A DNA stretch of 64,000 nucleotides from Streptomyces griseorubiginosus (GCF_001514195.1 NZ_KQ948736.1:314895-378894); one strand, 5' to 3'; shown: positions 46,916-55,583, numbered from the stretch's first letter. Notes: generated by a model from the letters alone, not told the origin. Numbers and translations are program-made.

Positions 46916-47617
46916 TCACCCTCCCTGACGGGTCGTCGCCTCCCGCAGTGCCCGGCGGCACAGCGCGTCCGCCCTGCGGGTGGTCTCCGGGAGCCGGTAG
47001 GCCGGGGTGAGGGCGAGTGTGTGGGCGCACGCGTTGTCGAGGCTCACGCGGTGGCCGACCGAGACGAAGACCGGCTTCACCGCCGCGCGGGTGCGCAGGG
47101 CCCTGCCCACCTCCTCGTCGCCCGCCAGCAGCGGCGTCCACGCGCCGCGCCGGGGCCCGGGATCGTCGTAGGAGAAGGTGAACGGGTTCTTGGCGACGCC
47201 GATCGTCGGCAGGCCGGTGAGGACGCCGAGGTGGCTTGCCAGACCGAAGCGGCGGGGGTGGGCGAGGCCGTAGCCGTCGCAGACGACGAGGCCGGGCGGG
47301 CACGGCAGGGCGTCGAGCGCCGCGAGGACGGTGGGGATCTCGCGGAAGGCGAGCAGTCCGGGGACGTACGGGAAGGAGATCCGGCCCACGGCGGTCCGCT
47401 CGGCCACGACCTCCAGGGTCGCCGCGTCCAGCACCACGGCGGCCGCCGCGACCACGTCCCGCTCGTCGTCGTAGGCCACGTCGACGCCGGTGACATGTCC
47501 GGTGCCGGGCGGTGGGCCGGGTTCGCCGAGGATCGTCCTCGTCCTCAACTCGTCCTGGATCGCCCGGGCCTGTTCCTCGGTCGCGGGCCGGCCCGCGGGG
47601 ATGTCCATCGTCTCCAT
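46916..47617 (-). CDS. nfi: Endonuclease V
   Basis: A 233-residue nuclease. The metal-binding motifs VTGVDVAYDD (aspartate in strand one) and LVVCDGYGLAHPRRFGLASHLGVL (with the DGxGxxHPR loop), plus PTIGVAKN and VSVGHRVSLDNA, are classic EndoV. It nicks DNA near deaminated bases such as inosine. The start ATG at 47617 begins METMDIPAG; an internal ATG three codons later is an alternative. It is divergent from the YciI-like gene with 41 bp between. Confidence 0.93.
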   Translation of the reverse strand: METMDIPAGRPATEEQARAIQDELRTRTILGEPGPPPGTGHVTGVDVAYDDERDVVAAAAVVLDAATLEVVAERTAVGRISFPYVPGLLAFREIPTVLAALDALPCPPGLVVCDGYGLAHPRRFGLASHLGVLTGLPTIGVAKNPFTFSYDDPGPRRGAWTPLLAGDEEVGRALRTRAAVKPVFVSVGHRVSLDNACAHTLALTPAYRLPETTRRADALCRRALREATTRQGG

Positions 47618-47658
47618 GGTGGGGACGAGCGTACGGCCCCCGGCATAGGCTCGCGATC

Positions 47659-47955
47659 ATGTTCGTACTGGAGCTGACCTACACCGCGTCCCTCGATGCC
47701 GTGGACGCCGTGCTGCCGGCGCACGTGGCCTGGCTGGACGAGCAGTACGCGCGGGGGGTGTTCCTCGCCTCTGGCCGGAAGAACCCCCGCGACGGCGGGG
47801 TGATCATCGCCGTCGCGGAGGACCGTGCGCGGATCGAGGAGATCGCCGCGGGCGACCCGTTCGTCGCGGCCGGGGTGTGCGCGTACCGCGTCACCGAGTT
47901 CGCCGCGACGAAGACGGCCCCGGCACTGGAGCCGTACCGGGAGCCGTCCGCCTGA
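47659..47955 (+). CDS. YciI-like protein
   Basis: A 98-residue ferredoxin-like alpha/beta protein. It starts MFVLELTYTASLDAVDAVLPAHVAWLDEQYARGVFLASG, with the AHVAWL His/Trp site and FLASGRK seen across the YciI family; the aspartate is in GDPFVAAGV. YciI proteins may bind small molecules or act in hydrolysis; no specific activity is known. The start ATG at 47659 is next to the divergent endonuclease V gene. Confidence 0.85.
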   Translation: MFVLELTYTASLDAVDAVLPAHVAWLDEQYARGVFLASGRKNPRDGGVIIAVAEDRARIEEIAAGDPFVAAGVCAYRVTEFAATKTAPALEPYREPSA

Positions 47956-47968
47956 GGGGTCCGAGAGG

Positions 47969-48298
47969 TCAGCTCTTGTTGCCGAGCGCGCGCTGGAGCT
48001 GGGTCTTGTTCATGTCCGAACGGCCCTTGACGCCCCTGCGCTTGGCCTCCTCGTAGAGCTGGTCGTAGGTCGGGCCCTGGGAGCCCTTGCCGGACCGCTG
48101 TCCGCCTCGCTTGCCCGAGGACATGTCCTGGGTCGAGGTACGACTGGCCGTCTTGGACTCACCGGAGCGGGCGCGTTCCTTGTTGACCGTGCGGGCCGCG
48201 ATCTCCTTGGCCCGTCCGGTGCTCTCGCCCCGGTCCTCGGCACTCTTCTTGATGTGTTCGTACTGGCGCTCGCGCTTGGAGTTCGAACCGGCTGGCAT
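47969..48298 (-). CDS. Small basic protein with a C-terminal SAP/Rho_N-like motif
   Basis: A 109-residue protein, strongly basic and serine rich. The N-terminal RQYEHIKKSAEDRG and the C-terminal TYDQLYEEAKRRGVKGRSDMNKTQLQRALG resemble a short helix-extended-helix (SAP or Rho_N-like) nucleic-acid-binding domain. Similar Streptomyces proteins are loosely labelled plasmid stabilisation. AGGAGTGATC precedes the ATG at 48298. Function unproven. Confidence 0.7.
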   Translation of the reverse strand: MPAGSNSKRERQYEHIKKSAEDRGESTGRAKEIAARTVNKERARSGESKTASRTSTQDMSSGKRGGQRSGKGSQGPTYDQLYEEAKRRGVKGRSDMNKTQLQRALGNKS

Positions 48299-48348
48299 GG
48301 GGGATCACTCCTTTCGCCGTCGGCGACCGGGTACCCACATTCCGCCGC

Positions 48349-49461
48349 TCAGTGCTCCAGTCGAGCCACCCGCCCCTTCTCGCCCGAGGCCCAGCAGCCC
48401 CCGTCGACCGTGCAGTCGACGGTGTCGTAGGAGCCGGTGTCCACAGTCCGCCAGGTCCGGCCGCCGTCCGTGGTGAGGTCGGTGCCGGTGGGGCCGACCG
48501 CGAGGGCGGCGGTGCGGCTGTGCGGGAGCCAGGCGACGCCGGAGCGGTACGCGGGCGGCGAGGTGGCCGCGGACTGCCAGGAGCCGCCGGCGTCGGCGGT
48601 GCGGGCGCCCGCGCGCGGGGACGGCTGGTCCGCGTTGTAGTCGCCGCCGACCGCGAGGCCGTGCGCGCGGTCCCGGAAGGCGAGGGCGAAGACGCCCTTG
48701 GCCGCGCTACCGCCGGGGATCGGGGTGTCGGAGGCCGTCCAGGTCAGGCCGCGGTCGCCGGAGTGCAGTACACGCGCGCGTGCGCCTCCGCCGGTGGCCA
48801 GCCAGACATCGCGCGGGCCGGAGCTCACCAGGCACTGACCGCTCGCCGCGAAGCCCGCCTCGCCGTCGAGGGCGGCCGGCATGCCCTTGTCGGGCAGCAC
48901 CTTCCAGGAGCGGCCGCCGTCGGCGGTGGACAGGATGCGGAACTTCCCGTCCACCGGGTCGCTCATCGCCAGTCCGTGGCGGCGGTCGAAGAAGGTGAGG
49001 CAGTCGTAGAAGGCCTTGGCGTCGGTGTTGCGGAAGGACTCGGTCCAGGTCGCTCCGCCGTCCTCGGTCCGGTACACCCGGGACGCCTCGCCCTCGCCGA
49101 TGGCCAGCACCACGGCCCGGCGCGCGTCGAAGGCCTCGACGTCCCGGAACTGGAGGTCGGTCGCTCCGGCCGGTGAGACGTTTCGCCAGCTCGCCCCGCC
49201 GTCGGTGGTGCGCAGCACGGTGCCCTGGGTTCCGGCCACCCAGGCGGTGTCCCGGCTGACGGCCGAAAGGCCCCGGAAGCGCACGCCGGGGGCGCCGCTG
49301 TCCTTCAGCTCCCAGTGCGGTGTACCGCCGTCGGGGCCGTGTGCCTGGGCCGGTACGGCGGTCACGGCGGCCAGCGCCGCCGCGCAGACCGCGCCCGCGG
49401 TGATGGTCCGGATGGTCAGTCCCACAGGTCTCTTGCCTCGCGTGTTCCCCATGCGCCTCAT
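48349..49461 (-). CDS. Secreted beta-propeller protein (Ycf48/BNR-like repeats)
   Basis: A 370-residue protein with a signal-like segment near residues 15-40 (TITAGAVCAAALAAVTAVPAQA). The rest has repeating TTDGGxSW, TEDGGATW, TADGGRSW and HSGDRGLTW elements, one per blade of a beta-propeller. Similar proteins are found as sialidase-like or Ycf48-like repeat proteins. No active site is seen. Start ATG 49461 (MRRMGNTRG); ATG 49452 would be as good. Confidence 0.78.
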   Translation of the reverse strand: MRRMGNTRGKRPVGLTIRTITAGAVCAAALAAVTAVPAQAHGPDGGTPHWELKDSGAPGVRFRGLSAVSRDTAWVAGTQGTVLRTTDGGASWRNVSPAGATDLQFRDVEAFDARRAVVLAIGEGEASRVYRTEDGGATWTESFRNTDAKAFYDCLTFFDRRHGLAMSDPVDGKFRILSTADGGRSWKVLPDKGMPAALDGEAGFAASGQCLVSSGPRDVWLATGGGARARVLHSGDRGLTWTASDTPIPGGSAAKGVFALAFRDRAHGLAVGGDYNADQPSPRAGARTADAGGSWQSAATSPPAYRSGVAWLPHSRTAALAVGPTGTDLTTDGGRTWRTVDTGSYDTVDCTVDGGCWASGEKGRVARLEH

Positions 49462-49705
49462 GGCGGGCGAAGCTAGTGCACGCTCCGGGCGCCGTCCAGA
49501 TGCCCTCGGCCGCACGCCGAGCGGTGCGCGAGGTGTCACAACTGTCTCTGGGGGCACGGGAGAAGGACCGGATCCCACGGGGGCGTGACGACGGTGACAG
49601 AGGTCACTCGATTCTCGTGTACACGGATTGGCCGATTCCGACGTCTCTTCCATTGCCCGTCCCACCCTCCTAGAGCCCCATCAGCCGTCACAAGGGAGCA
49701 AGGCG

Positions 49706-50122
49706 TTGTCCACCGTCATCGAGCAGCCCGTAGAGGCCCGTCTCGTCGCCGCGGCACCGCGGATGCCGAGCATTCCCGCCACACTGCACTACGACCGCTG
49801 TGACCCGTTCGCCGTCCGTATGACCTTCCCCGCCCCGGCCACCCTCGAGGGCGTCGAGGTCTGCTGGACCTTCAGCCGCGAACTGCTCACCACAGGTCTC
49901 GAAGAGCCCGACGGCCACGGCGACGTCCGGGTGCGCCCCTACGGCTACGACCGCACCGTGCTCGAGTTCCACGCCCCCGAGGGCACCGCCGTCGTGCATG
50001 TCCGCACCGGTGAGCTGCGCCGGTTCCTGGAGGCGACCAACGACCTCGTGCCGAGCGGCCTCGAGCACCTCCAGCTCGACCTCGACCACGACCTCGCGGA
50101 ACTGATGCGCGACGCGTACTGA
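49706..50122 (+). CDS. SsgA-like sporulation/cell-division regulator (SsgD-like)
   Basis: A 138-residue SALP. The hallmarks are the PATLHYDRCDPFAVRMTF and VEVCWTFSRELLTTGL segments and the C-terminal LEHLQLDLDHDLAELM. SALPs such as SsgB and SsgD guide septum and peptidoglycan events in sporulation; sequence and context fit SsgD from my memory of S. coelicolor. The start is TTG at 49706, 7 nt after AAGGGAG. A repeat array begins at the stop codon. Confidence 0.86.
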   Translation: MSTVIEQPVEARLVAAAPRMPSIPATLHYDRCDPFAVRMTFPAPATLEGVEVCWTFSRELLTTGLEEPDGHGDVRVRPYGYDRTVLEFHAPEGTAVVHVRTGELRRFLEATNDLVPSGLEHLQLDLDHDLAELMRDAY

Positions 50123-50220
50123 GGCCTTCCGAGGACGCGTGCTGACGCCTACCGACGCCTTCTGAGGACGCGTGCTGACGCCTACTGACGTGTACTGACG
50201 TGTGCTGATCGCCTTCTGAG
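50111..50220. repeat. Stop-codon-copying array after the ssgD-like gene
   Basis: The gene ends GACGCGTACTGA. The next 100 bp reuse this string with small changes (GACGCGTGCTGA, GACGCCTACTGA, GACGTGTACTGA, GACGTGTGCTGA), interspersed with TTCTGAG endings. At least eight near copies are present, organised into units starting at 50111, 50134 and 50167. The rest to 50311 shows no gene. Confidence 0.85.
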
Positions 50221-50311
50221 GCCGACCGCACCCGTCGGCTCCCCCGGCCGGTCCTGGCCGGGCCGCGTGCGGAGACGTGGAGTCACCGTCACCGCACCGC
50301 CCGAAACCCTG

Positions 50312-50959
50312 TCACGCGCGCGTGGCGACCGTCGCCGCCGTCACCGCTCCGCGTACCTCCTGGACGAGCTTGCGCAGCACCGGTGCCACCGGGCCGCTGC
50401 GGTCGATCAGTTCCTCGACGTGGACGTCGTGACGGTCCTTGCGCGGCAGCAGGGTGCGCAGGTCGGCGGCGGCGGCGAGAGCGCCCAGGGCAGCGTCCCG
50501 GCCGGACAGCCCGGCGGTCCGCCCCCGCAGGATCTCCCGCGCCTCCTCCTGGAGCGCCTCCACCGTGGCCGGTCGCGCCAGGTCGTGGTCGACCGTGGGG
50601 AACAGTCCGAGGGCCCGCTTCTTCCGGGCCCGCAGATATCCGCCCGCGGTGAGCTGTTCACGCACGGCGTCCAGGGTGAACCGGGAGTGCAGTGTCACCC
50701 AGCCGCGCCACCGGTGCGGACGCGATTCCCGGACCAGTTCGAGGAGCCCGTCCAGGACGGGGTCCCCGGTCTCGGCGTCCATGTCGACCGGGGTCGCGAT
50801 GCCGTCCTCGTCGAGGAGCAGACCGCGCTGGGCGAGCTCGGTGAGGGCACCGGCCCGGACCAGCTGGGGGACCTGCGCGGTACCGGTGACCTCGGACTTC
50901 GAGGTGTCCCAGGCCAGCAGGTAGAGACGGGCCGGCAGGGAGAGCGAGCCGTCGGTCAC
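50312..50959 (-). CDS. GPP34 (Golgi phosphoprotein 3-like) protein
   Basis: A 215-residue GPP34-domain protein. It begins SLSLPARLYLLAWDTSKSE; the GWVTLHSRFTLDAVREQLTAGGYLRARKKRALGLFP stretch matches the fold. Bacterial GPP34 proteins are expanded in Streptomyces and may bind phosphoinositide-like lipids; their job is unknown. Start GTG at 50959. The start region is close to and divergent from the promoter of the ABC-F gene. Confidence 0.84.
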   Translation of the reverse strand: MTDGSLSLPARLYLLAWDTSKSEVTGTAQVPQLVRAGALTELAQRGLLLDEDGIATPVDMDAETGDPVLDGLLELVRESRPHRWRGWVTLHSRFTLDAVREQLTAGGYLRARKKRALGLFPTVDHDLARPATVEALQEEAREILRGRTAGLSGRDAALGALAAAADLRTLLPRKDRHDVHVEELIDRSGPVAPVLRKLVQEVRGAVTAATVATRA

Positions 50960-50994
50960 GGGGCCTCCTTTGGATGCTGCGGACTTTTAATTCG

Positions 50995-51023
50995 TTGACA
51001 GCCCGGTGGCCGCCTCATACGGT
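50995..51023 (+). promoter_or_regulatory. Sigma-70-type promoter of the ABC-F leader
   Basis: TTGACA (50995-51000), a 17-bp spacer and TACGGT (51018-51023) form a good HrdB-like promoter on the plus strand. Transcription would begin near 51030 and produce a leader of about 220 nt before the ABC-F start. Confidence 0.65.
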
Positions 51024-51049
51024 GTAGAACGCTTCTGTTGCCGTCGATC

Positions 51050-51109
51050 GGAGAAGGACGTTGCTCGTCTGAGGTCCTGAGACACCGTGTCACACACCTG
51101 AGGTGTGTG
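51050..51109 (+). promoter_or_regulatory. Leader elements: mini-ORF and 19-bp palindrome before the ABC-F gene
   Basis: GGAGAAGG (51050-51057) stands 3-7 nt before TTG CTC GTC TGA (51061-51072), a possible three-codon ORF. Twenty nucleotides on lies a perfect palindrome, CACACACCT-G-AGGTGTGTG (51091-51109). As RNA it would form a tight hairpin; as DNA it could be an operator. Many antibiotic-induced ABC-F genes use leader peptides and attenuation, so this is a plausible switch. Inference. Confidence 0.5.
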
Positions 51110-51252
51110 CGCTGCGTGCGACCTCGGCACACGAGCCGTTCCCGACGAGCAGGGCCCCTTCCACGCCCCCCGGTTTCCCTCGTCTCCCGCCGGTCGCAGG
51201 TGTCTCGATACGCGATTGCCCCTTCTCGCTTCGAGCAACCGCGGAGACTTGT

Positions 51253-52875
51253 ATGTCTGCTTCCATCACCTGCACCTCGCTCGTTTTCGCCTGGCCCGAC
51301 GGCACCTCCGTCTTCGAGGGCCTGGACATCGCCTTCGGCCCCGGCCGCACCGGCCTTGTCGGGGTCAACGGGTCAGGAAAATCGACCCTGTTGAAGCTGA
51401 TCGCCGGTGAACTGGCCCCGGCCGACGGCGCCGTACGCGTCGCGGGCGAGGTCGGTTACCTCCCCCAGAACGTCACGCTGGACACCGGCCTCAAGGTCGA
51501 CGAGGCGCTCGGCATCGCCGCGCGGCGCGCCGCCCTGCACGCCATCGAGGCGGGTGACGTGGCCGAGGAGCACTTCGAGACGGTCGGCGACGACTGGGAC
51601 GTCGAGGAGCGCGCCCTGGCCACCCTCGGCGAACTCGGTCTCGGACACATCGGGTTGGACCGTACGATCGGCGAGGTGTCGGGCGGCGAGTCGGTGCTGC
51701 TGCGCCTGGCCGCGCTGCTGCTGCGCCGCCCGGACGTCCTGCTCCTCGACGAACCGACCAACAACCTCGACCTGTACGCCCGCAGGCGGCTGTACTCGGC
51801 CGTCGCCTCCTGGCCGGGGGTCATGGTCGTGGTCAGTCACGACCGTGAACTCCTCGACCTGGTCGACCAGATCGCCGATCTGCGCGCCGGGGAGGTCACC
51901 TGGTACGGCGGAAACTACTCCGCCTACGAGGACGCCCTCGCCGTCGAACAGGACGCGGCGGAGCGGATGGTGCGGGTCGCCGAGTCCGACTTCCGCAAGC
52001 AGAAGCGCGAACTGGCCGACGCACAGGTCAAGCTGGCCCGCCGCAAGCGGTACGGCCAGAAGATGTTCGAGCAGAAGCGCGAGCCGAAGATCGTCATGGG
52101 GGCGCGCAAGCGGGCGGCGCAGGAGTCCGCCGGCAAGCACCGCATCATGCACGAGGAGCGGCTCTCGGAGGCGAAGGAACGGCTCGACGAGGCGGTGGAG
52201 GCGGTACGGGACGACGACGAGATCCGCGTCGACCTGCCGTACACGGCCGTGCCGCCGGGCCGTACGGTCCTGACCCTCATGGACCTCGAACTCGCCTACG
52301 GCGCACGGGTGCAGGGCGGCTTCGACCTGCGGGGACCCGAGCGGGTGGCGCTGATCGGGCGCAACGGCTCGGGCAAGACGTCGCTGCTGCGCACGATCGC
52401 CGGGGAGCTGGAGCCGGTGTCGGGCGAGGCGACGGCCCAGGTCCCGCTCCGTTTCCTGCCCCAGCGGCTCGACGTCATCGACGGTGAGCTGTCGGTCGCG
52501 GAGAACGTGGCCCGGTTCGCGCCGGGTGCCACCAACAACCGGGTGCGGGCCCGTCTCGCCCGCTTCCTGTTCCGGGGGGCGCGGGCCGACCAGCAGGCGT
52601 CCACGCTGTCCGGCGGCGAGCGCTTCCGGGCGGCGCTGGCGGCGCTGATGCTGGCCGAGCCGGCACCCCAGCTGCTCATGCTCGACGAGCCGACGAACAA
52701 CCTCGACATGGCGAGCGTGCGGCAGCTGACCACGGCCCTGGAGTCGTACGAGGGAGCCCTGGTGGTGGCCAGCCACGACCTGCCGTTCCTGGAGTCCATC
52801 GGCATCACACGCTGGCTGCTGCTGGACGGCGAACTCCGCGAGATCACTCCGGACGACCTGGAGTCCCTGGCGTAG
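51253..52875 (+). CDS. ABC-F family ATPase (possible antibiotic-resistance type)
   Basis: A 540-residue protein with two ABC domains and no membrane span. Domain one: GVNGSGKSTLL, VSGGESVLLRLA, LLLDEPTNNLDL. Domain two: GRNGSGKTSLL, LSGGERFRAALAAL, MLDEPTNNLDMASV. The linker (about residues 230-330) is charged and carries RKQKRELADAQVKLARRKR. Its class resembles the tylosin-type or heat/antibiotic-linked ABC-F genes found in Streptomyces. ATG 51253 follows GGAG. A long leader precedes it and a strong terminator follows. Confidence 0.92.
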   Translation: MSASITCTSLVFAWPDGTSVFEGLDIAFGPGRTGLVGVNGSGKSTLLKLIAGELAPADGAVRVAGEVGYLPQNVTLDTGLKVDEALGIAARRAALHAIEAGDVAEEHFETVGDDWDVEERALATLGELGLGHIGLDRTIGEVSGGESVLLRLAALLLRRPDVLLLDEPTNNLDLYARRRLYSAVASWPGVMVVVSHDRELLDLVDQIADLRAGEVTWYGGNYSAYEDALAVEQDAAERMVRVAESDFRKQKRELADAQVKLARRKRYGQKMFEQKREPKIVMGARKRAAQESAGKHRIMHEERLSEAKERLDEAVEAVRDDDEIRVDLPYTAVPPGRTVLTLMDLELAYGARVQGGFDLRGPERVALIGRNGSGKTSLLRTIAGELEPVSGEATAQVPLRFLPQRLDVIDGELSVAENVARFAPGATNNRVRARLARFLFRGARADQQASTLSGGERFRAALAALMLAEPAPQLLMLDEPTNNLDMASVRQLTTALESYEGALVVASHDLPFLESIGITRWLLLDGELREITPDDLESLA

Positions 52876-52953
52876 GGCCGCCCCTCGGCTCGCGGCAGGG
52901 CGCCTCCGCTCGACCTGCGGCACGGCCCCCGCCGCGGCCTCCGGTGGGGCGGG

Positions 52954-52994
52954 CGCGACGGCCTCCGGCAAGATGCTCGCCGGAGGCCGTCGCG
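52954..52994 (+). terminator. Strong hairpin after the ABC-F gene
   Basis: A 16-bp perfect GC stem (52954-52969 with 52979-52994) and a 9-nt loop starts 79 nt after the stop codon. It is one of the longest perfect stems in the window and a clear candidate terminator. Confidence 0.75.
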
Positions 52995-53387
52995 GAGCGG
53001 CGTCCGCGGCGGTTTCCGGCAGCATCCGCACCGCCGTTGCCGTCATGGTGCCCGCCAGGCCTCCGGCAGCCCGCCCGCCGAGGCTTGCGGGGTGACCGCC
53101 CACGAAGGCACCCGGCGCACTTTCCGCGCCGACACTCCACAACCGCTTTCCCCACCGTGCCGTGAACCCCGGCGGCGGGCGACGGGGGGATCGTCGTGCG
53201 GCTGCTGCCGGAGGCTCATGAGGCGGCACGCGCGTGTGCGGCGCGGTGGGGTTCGTGGGCCGTGGTGCGTCTCAGGAGGGCCACAGCCTGACAAGGGGGG
53301 TTTTGTCGACACGGATCGGCGCTGCATGATGGCTGACCGGCGCCCGTCACGGGCGCCGCCCTGTCCCGCCGATACGGAGTTTCCCTC
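52995..53387. other. Non-coding gap before the DDAH gene
   Basis: About 390 bp with no frame that shows a natural amino-acid pattern or a ribosome site. The last part must hold the DDAH promoter. I recognise no repeat or structured RNA here. Confidence 0.5.
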
Positions 53388-54164
53388 GTGCCCAGCAAGA
53401 AGGCCCTCGTCCGCCGCCCCGGTCCGCGTCTCGCCGAAGGCCTGGTGACGCACATCGAGCGGGAGAAGGTCGACGTCGACCTCGCGCTCGAACAGTGGGA
53501 GGCGTACGTCGAGGCCCTGCGCACCCACGGCTGGGAGACCGTGGAGGTGGACCCGGCGGAGGACTGCCCGGACTCGGTGTTCGTCGAGGACACGGTGGTC
53601 GTGTACAAGAACGTCGCCCTGATCGCTCGCTCCGGCGCCGAGTCCCGGCGCGAGGAGACGGTCGGCGTCGAGGAGGCCGTGGCCCGCCTCGGCTGCTCGG
53701 TGAACTGGATCTGGGAGCCGGGCACCCTGGACGGCGGGGACGTCCTCAAGGTCGGTGACACGATCTACGTCGGCCGCGGCGGGCGCACCAACGCGGCCGG
53801 CGTCCAGCAGCTGCGGGCCGCCTTCGAGCCGCTCGGGGCCCAGGTGGTCGTCGTACCGGTGAGCAAGGTGCTGCACCTGAAGTCGGCGGTCACGGCGCTT
53901 CCCGACGGGACCGTCGTCGGGCACATCCCGAAGGTGGACCGGCCCTCGCTCTTCCCGCGCTTCCTGTCGGTGCCCGAGGGGGCCGGCTCCCATGTCGTCC
54001 TGCTCGGCGGCCCCAAGCTGCTCATGGCCGCGAGCGCGCCCAAGACGGCGGAGCTGTACACCGACCTCGGCTTCGAGCCCGTGGTGGTGGACATCAGCGA
54101 GTTCGAGAAGCTCGAAGGGTGTGTGACATGCCTCTCGGTCCGGCTGCGGGAGCTGTACGTCTGA
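53388..54164 (+). CDS. Dimethylarginine dimethylaminohydrolase
   Basis: A 258-residue amidinotransferase-fold enzyme that hydrolyses methylated arginines to citrulline and methylamines. The substrate loop (PDSVFVEDT) and GTLDGGDVLKVGDTIYVG are typical; catalytic His163 lies in LHLKSAV and the nucleophile is Cys248 in GCVTCLS. Length is normal for the family. Start GTG at 53388 with CGGAG upstream. It stands alone, with intergenic gaps on both sides. Confidence 0.93.
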   Translation: MPSKKALVRRPGPRLAEGLVTHIEREKVDVDLALEQWEAYVEALRTHGWETVEVDPAEDCPDSVFVEDTVVVYKNVALIARSGAESRREETVGVEEAVARLGCSVNWIWEPGTLDGGDVLKVGDTIYVGRGGRTNAAGVQQLRAAFEPLGAQVVVVPVSKVLHLKSAVTALPDGTVVGHIPKVDRPSLFPRFLSVPEGAGSHVVLLGGPKLLMAASAPKTAELYTDLGFEPVVVDISEFEKLEGCVTCLSVRLRELYV

Positions 54165-54267
54165 TCGGGTGAGCGTCTCACCCGGACGGCCCCGGACCTG
54201 CGCTTCCCGGGACACCTTGTCATGACCGGGGAACACCGCTGATCAGGGATCTTTACGGCACCCTTAA

Positions 54268-54313
54268 CCTACGGTCTCGTAACCTACGGTTTCGTAGCCT
54301 ACGATTCCGTAGG
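54268..54313. promoter_or_regulatory. Triple operator array upstream of the acyl-ACP desaturase
   Basis: Three abutting 15-16 bp copies (54268-54282, 54283-54297, 54298-54313) each read CCTACG-N4-CGTA(R). The last is a perfect inverted repeat, CCTACG ATTC CGTAGG. They end 57 bp before the start codon. TetR-family regulators of fatty-acid desaturase genes use similar spaced palindromes, so cooperative repression is likely. Confidence 0.62.
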
Positions 54314-54370
54314 TTCCCGGCACCGCTCGCCGGCTCCCAGACGTATTCGCCGTGTCCCCCTGGAGCACCT

Positions 54371-55348
54371 GTGACGATCACTTCCCCTCATCTCGGCAGC
54401 CCGTCCTCCGAATGGACCGACGCGCGGCTGCTGTACGCGCTGGAGGAAGTGGTCGAGAAGGAGCTCAACCGGCATCTGAAGGTCACCAAGGACTGGATGC
54501 CGCACGAGTACGTGCCGTGGGGCGACGGCCGCAACTTCCCCGGTTTCTTCGAGGACGGCGAGGCCTGGGACAAGGAGCAGTCCAAGGTCACCGAGATCGG
54601 CCGGATCGCCCTGGTGGTGAACCTCCTCACCGAGGACAACCTCCCCAGCTACCACCACGAGATCGCCTCGCTCTTCGGCCGGGACGGCGCCTGGGGCACC
54701 TGGGTGCACCGCTGGACCGCCGAGGAGGGCCGGCACGGCATCGTGATGCGCGACTACCTGCTCACCTCCCGCGCGGTGGACCCGGACAAGCTGGAGCAGT
54801 TCCGGATGGCCCACATGAGCGAGGGCTTCGAGTCGGACAACCGGCACTCGATGCTGCACTCGGTCGCCTACGTGGCCTTCCAGGAGCTCGCGACCCGTGT
54901 CTCGCACCGCAACACCGGCCACCAGTCCGGGGACCCGGTCTGCGACCGCATGCTGGCGCGCATCGCGACCGACGAGAACCTGCACATGGTCTTCTACCGG
55001 AACCTGCTGAAGGCGGCCTTCGAGCTGGCTCCCGACCTGACGATGATGGCGGTGCGCGACGTCATCGTGAACTTCCGGATGCCCGGTCACGGCATGCCCG
55101 GCTTCGAGCGGGCCGCCGCGCAGATGGCGATCGGCGAGATCTACAACATGCGCATCCACCACGACGACGTGCTCCAGCCCGTGCTGCGCTTCCTGAAGGT
55201 CATGGAGATCGACGGTCTCGGCCCCGAGGGGCAGCAGGCGCAGGACGAGCTCGGTCTGTTCATGGGCGGGCTGGACGCGGAGGCCCTCAAGTTCGACGAG
55301 AAGCTCGCGGCGCGCAAGGCGCGGATGGCGGCCCGCGCCGGGGCCTGA
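54371..55348 (+). CDS. Acyl-ACP desaturase (DesA/ferritin-like)
   Basis: A 325-residue ferritin-like di-iron protein that introduces a double bond into acyl-ACP. Iron ligands lie in TEDNLPSYHHEI, TAEEGRHG (ExxH) and ATDENLHM (ExxH). The C-terminal QMAIGEIYNMRIHHDDVLQPVLRF is characteristic of actinobacterial desaturases. It is soluble. Start GTG at 54371. The promoter holds a triple palindrome. The gene has no close partner; an electron donor is not seen nearby. Confidence 0.92.
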   Translation: MTITSPHLGSPSSEWTDARLLYALEEVVEKELNRHLKVTKDWMPHEYVPWGDGRNFPGFFEDGEAWDKEQSKVTEIGRIALVVNLLTEDNLPSYHHEIASLFGRDGAWGTWVHRWTAEEGRHGIVMRDYLLTSRAVDPDKLEQFRMAHMSEGFESDNRHSMLHSVAYVAFQELATRVSHRNTGHQSGDPVCDRMLARIATDENLHMVFYRNLLKAAFELAPDLTMMAVRDVIVNFRMPGHGMPGFERAAAQMAIGEIYNMRIHHDDVLQPVLRFLKVMEIDGLGPEGQQAQDELGLFMGGLDAEALKFDEKLAARKARMAARAGA

Positions 55349-55372
55349 CGCCGACCCGGCCGACCTGCCGAC

Positions 55373-55550
55373 CCGTAGAGCCTCCGGTGTCGGCCCTGCC
55401 GGCCCGTCGGGCATCCGGCGTCGGACTTGCGGTCCCGCCGGGTCGGGTGTCCGGTGTCGGCCTTACGGTCCGCCGGGCATCCGGCGGACCGGCCCTGCGG
55501 TCCCGTCCGGCATCCGGCGTCGGCCCTGCGGTCCCGTCGTATATCCGGTG
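55373..55550. repeat. Tandem array after the desaturase gene
   Basis: About six units of 31-35 bp, each built on CCGTCGGGCATCCGGCGTCG and GACTTGCGGTC-like parts, begin 25 nt after the stop. They diverge by point changes. The gap to the next gene (to 55583) has nothing else. Confidence 0.75.
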
Positions 55551-55583
55551 CGGGGCGCCCGCCGCCTGCGACATCATGCGGTC

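Noticed and set aside
53092..53448. Possible small gene before DDAH
   Set aside because: Arg/Pro-rich, no ribosome site, overlaps the DDAH start; unlike a natural protein.
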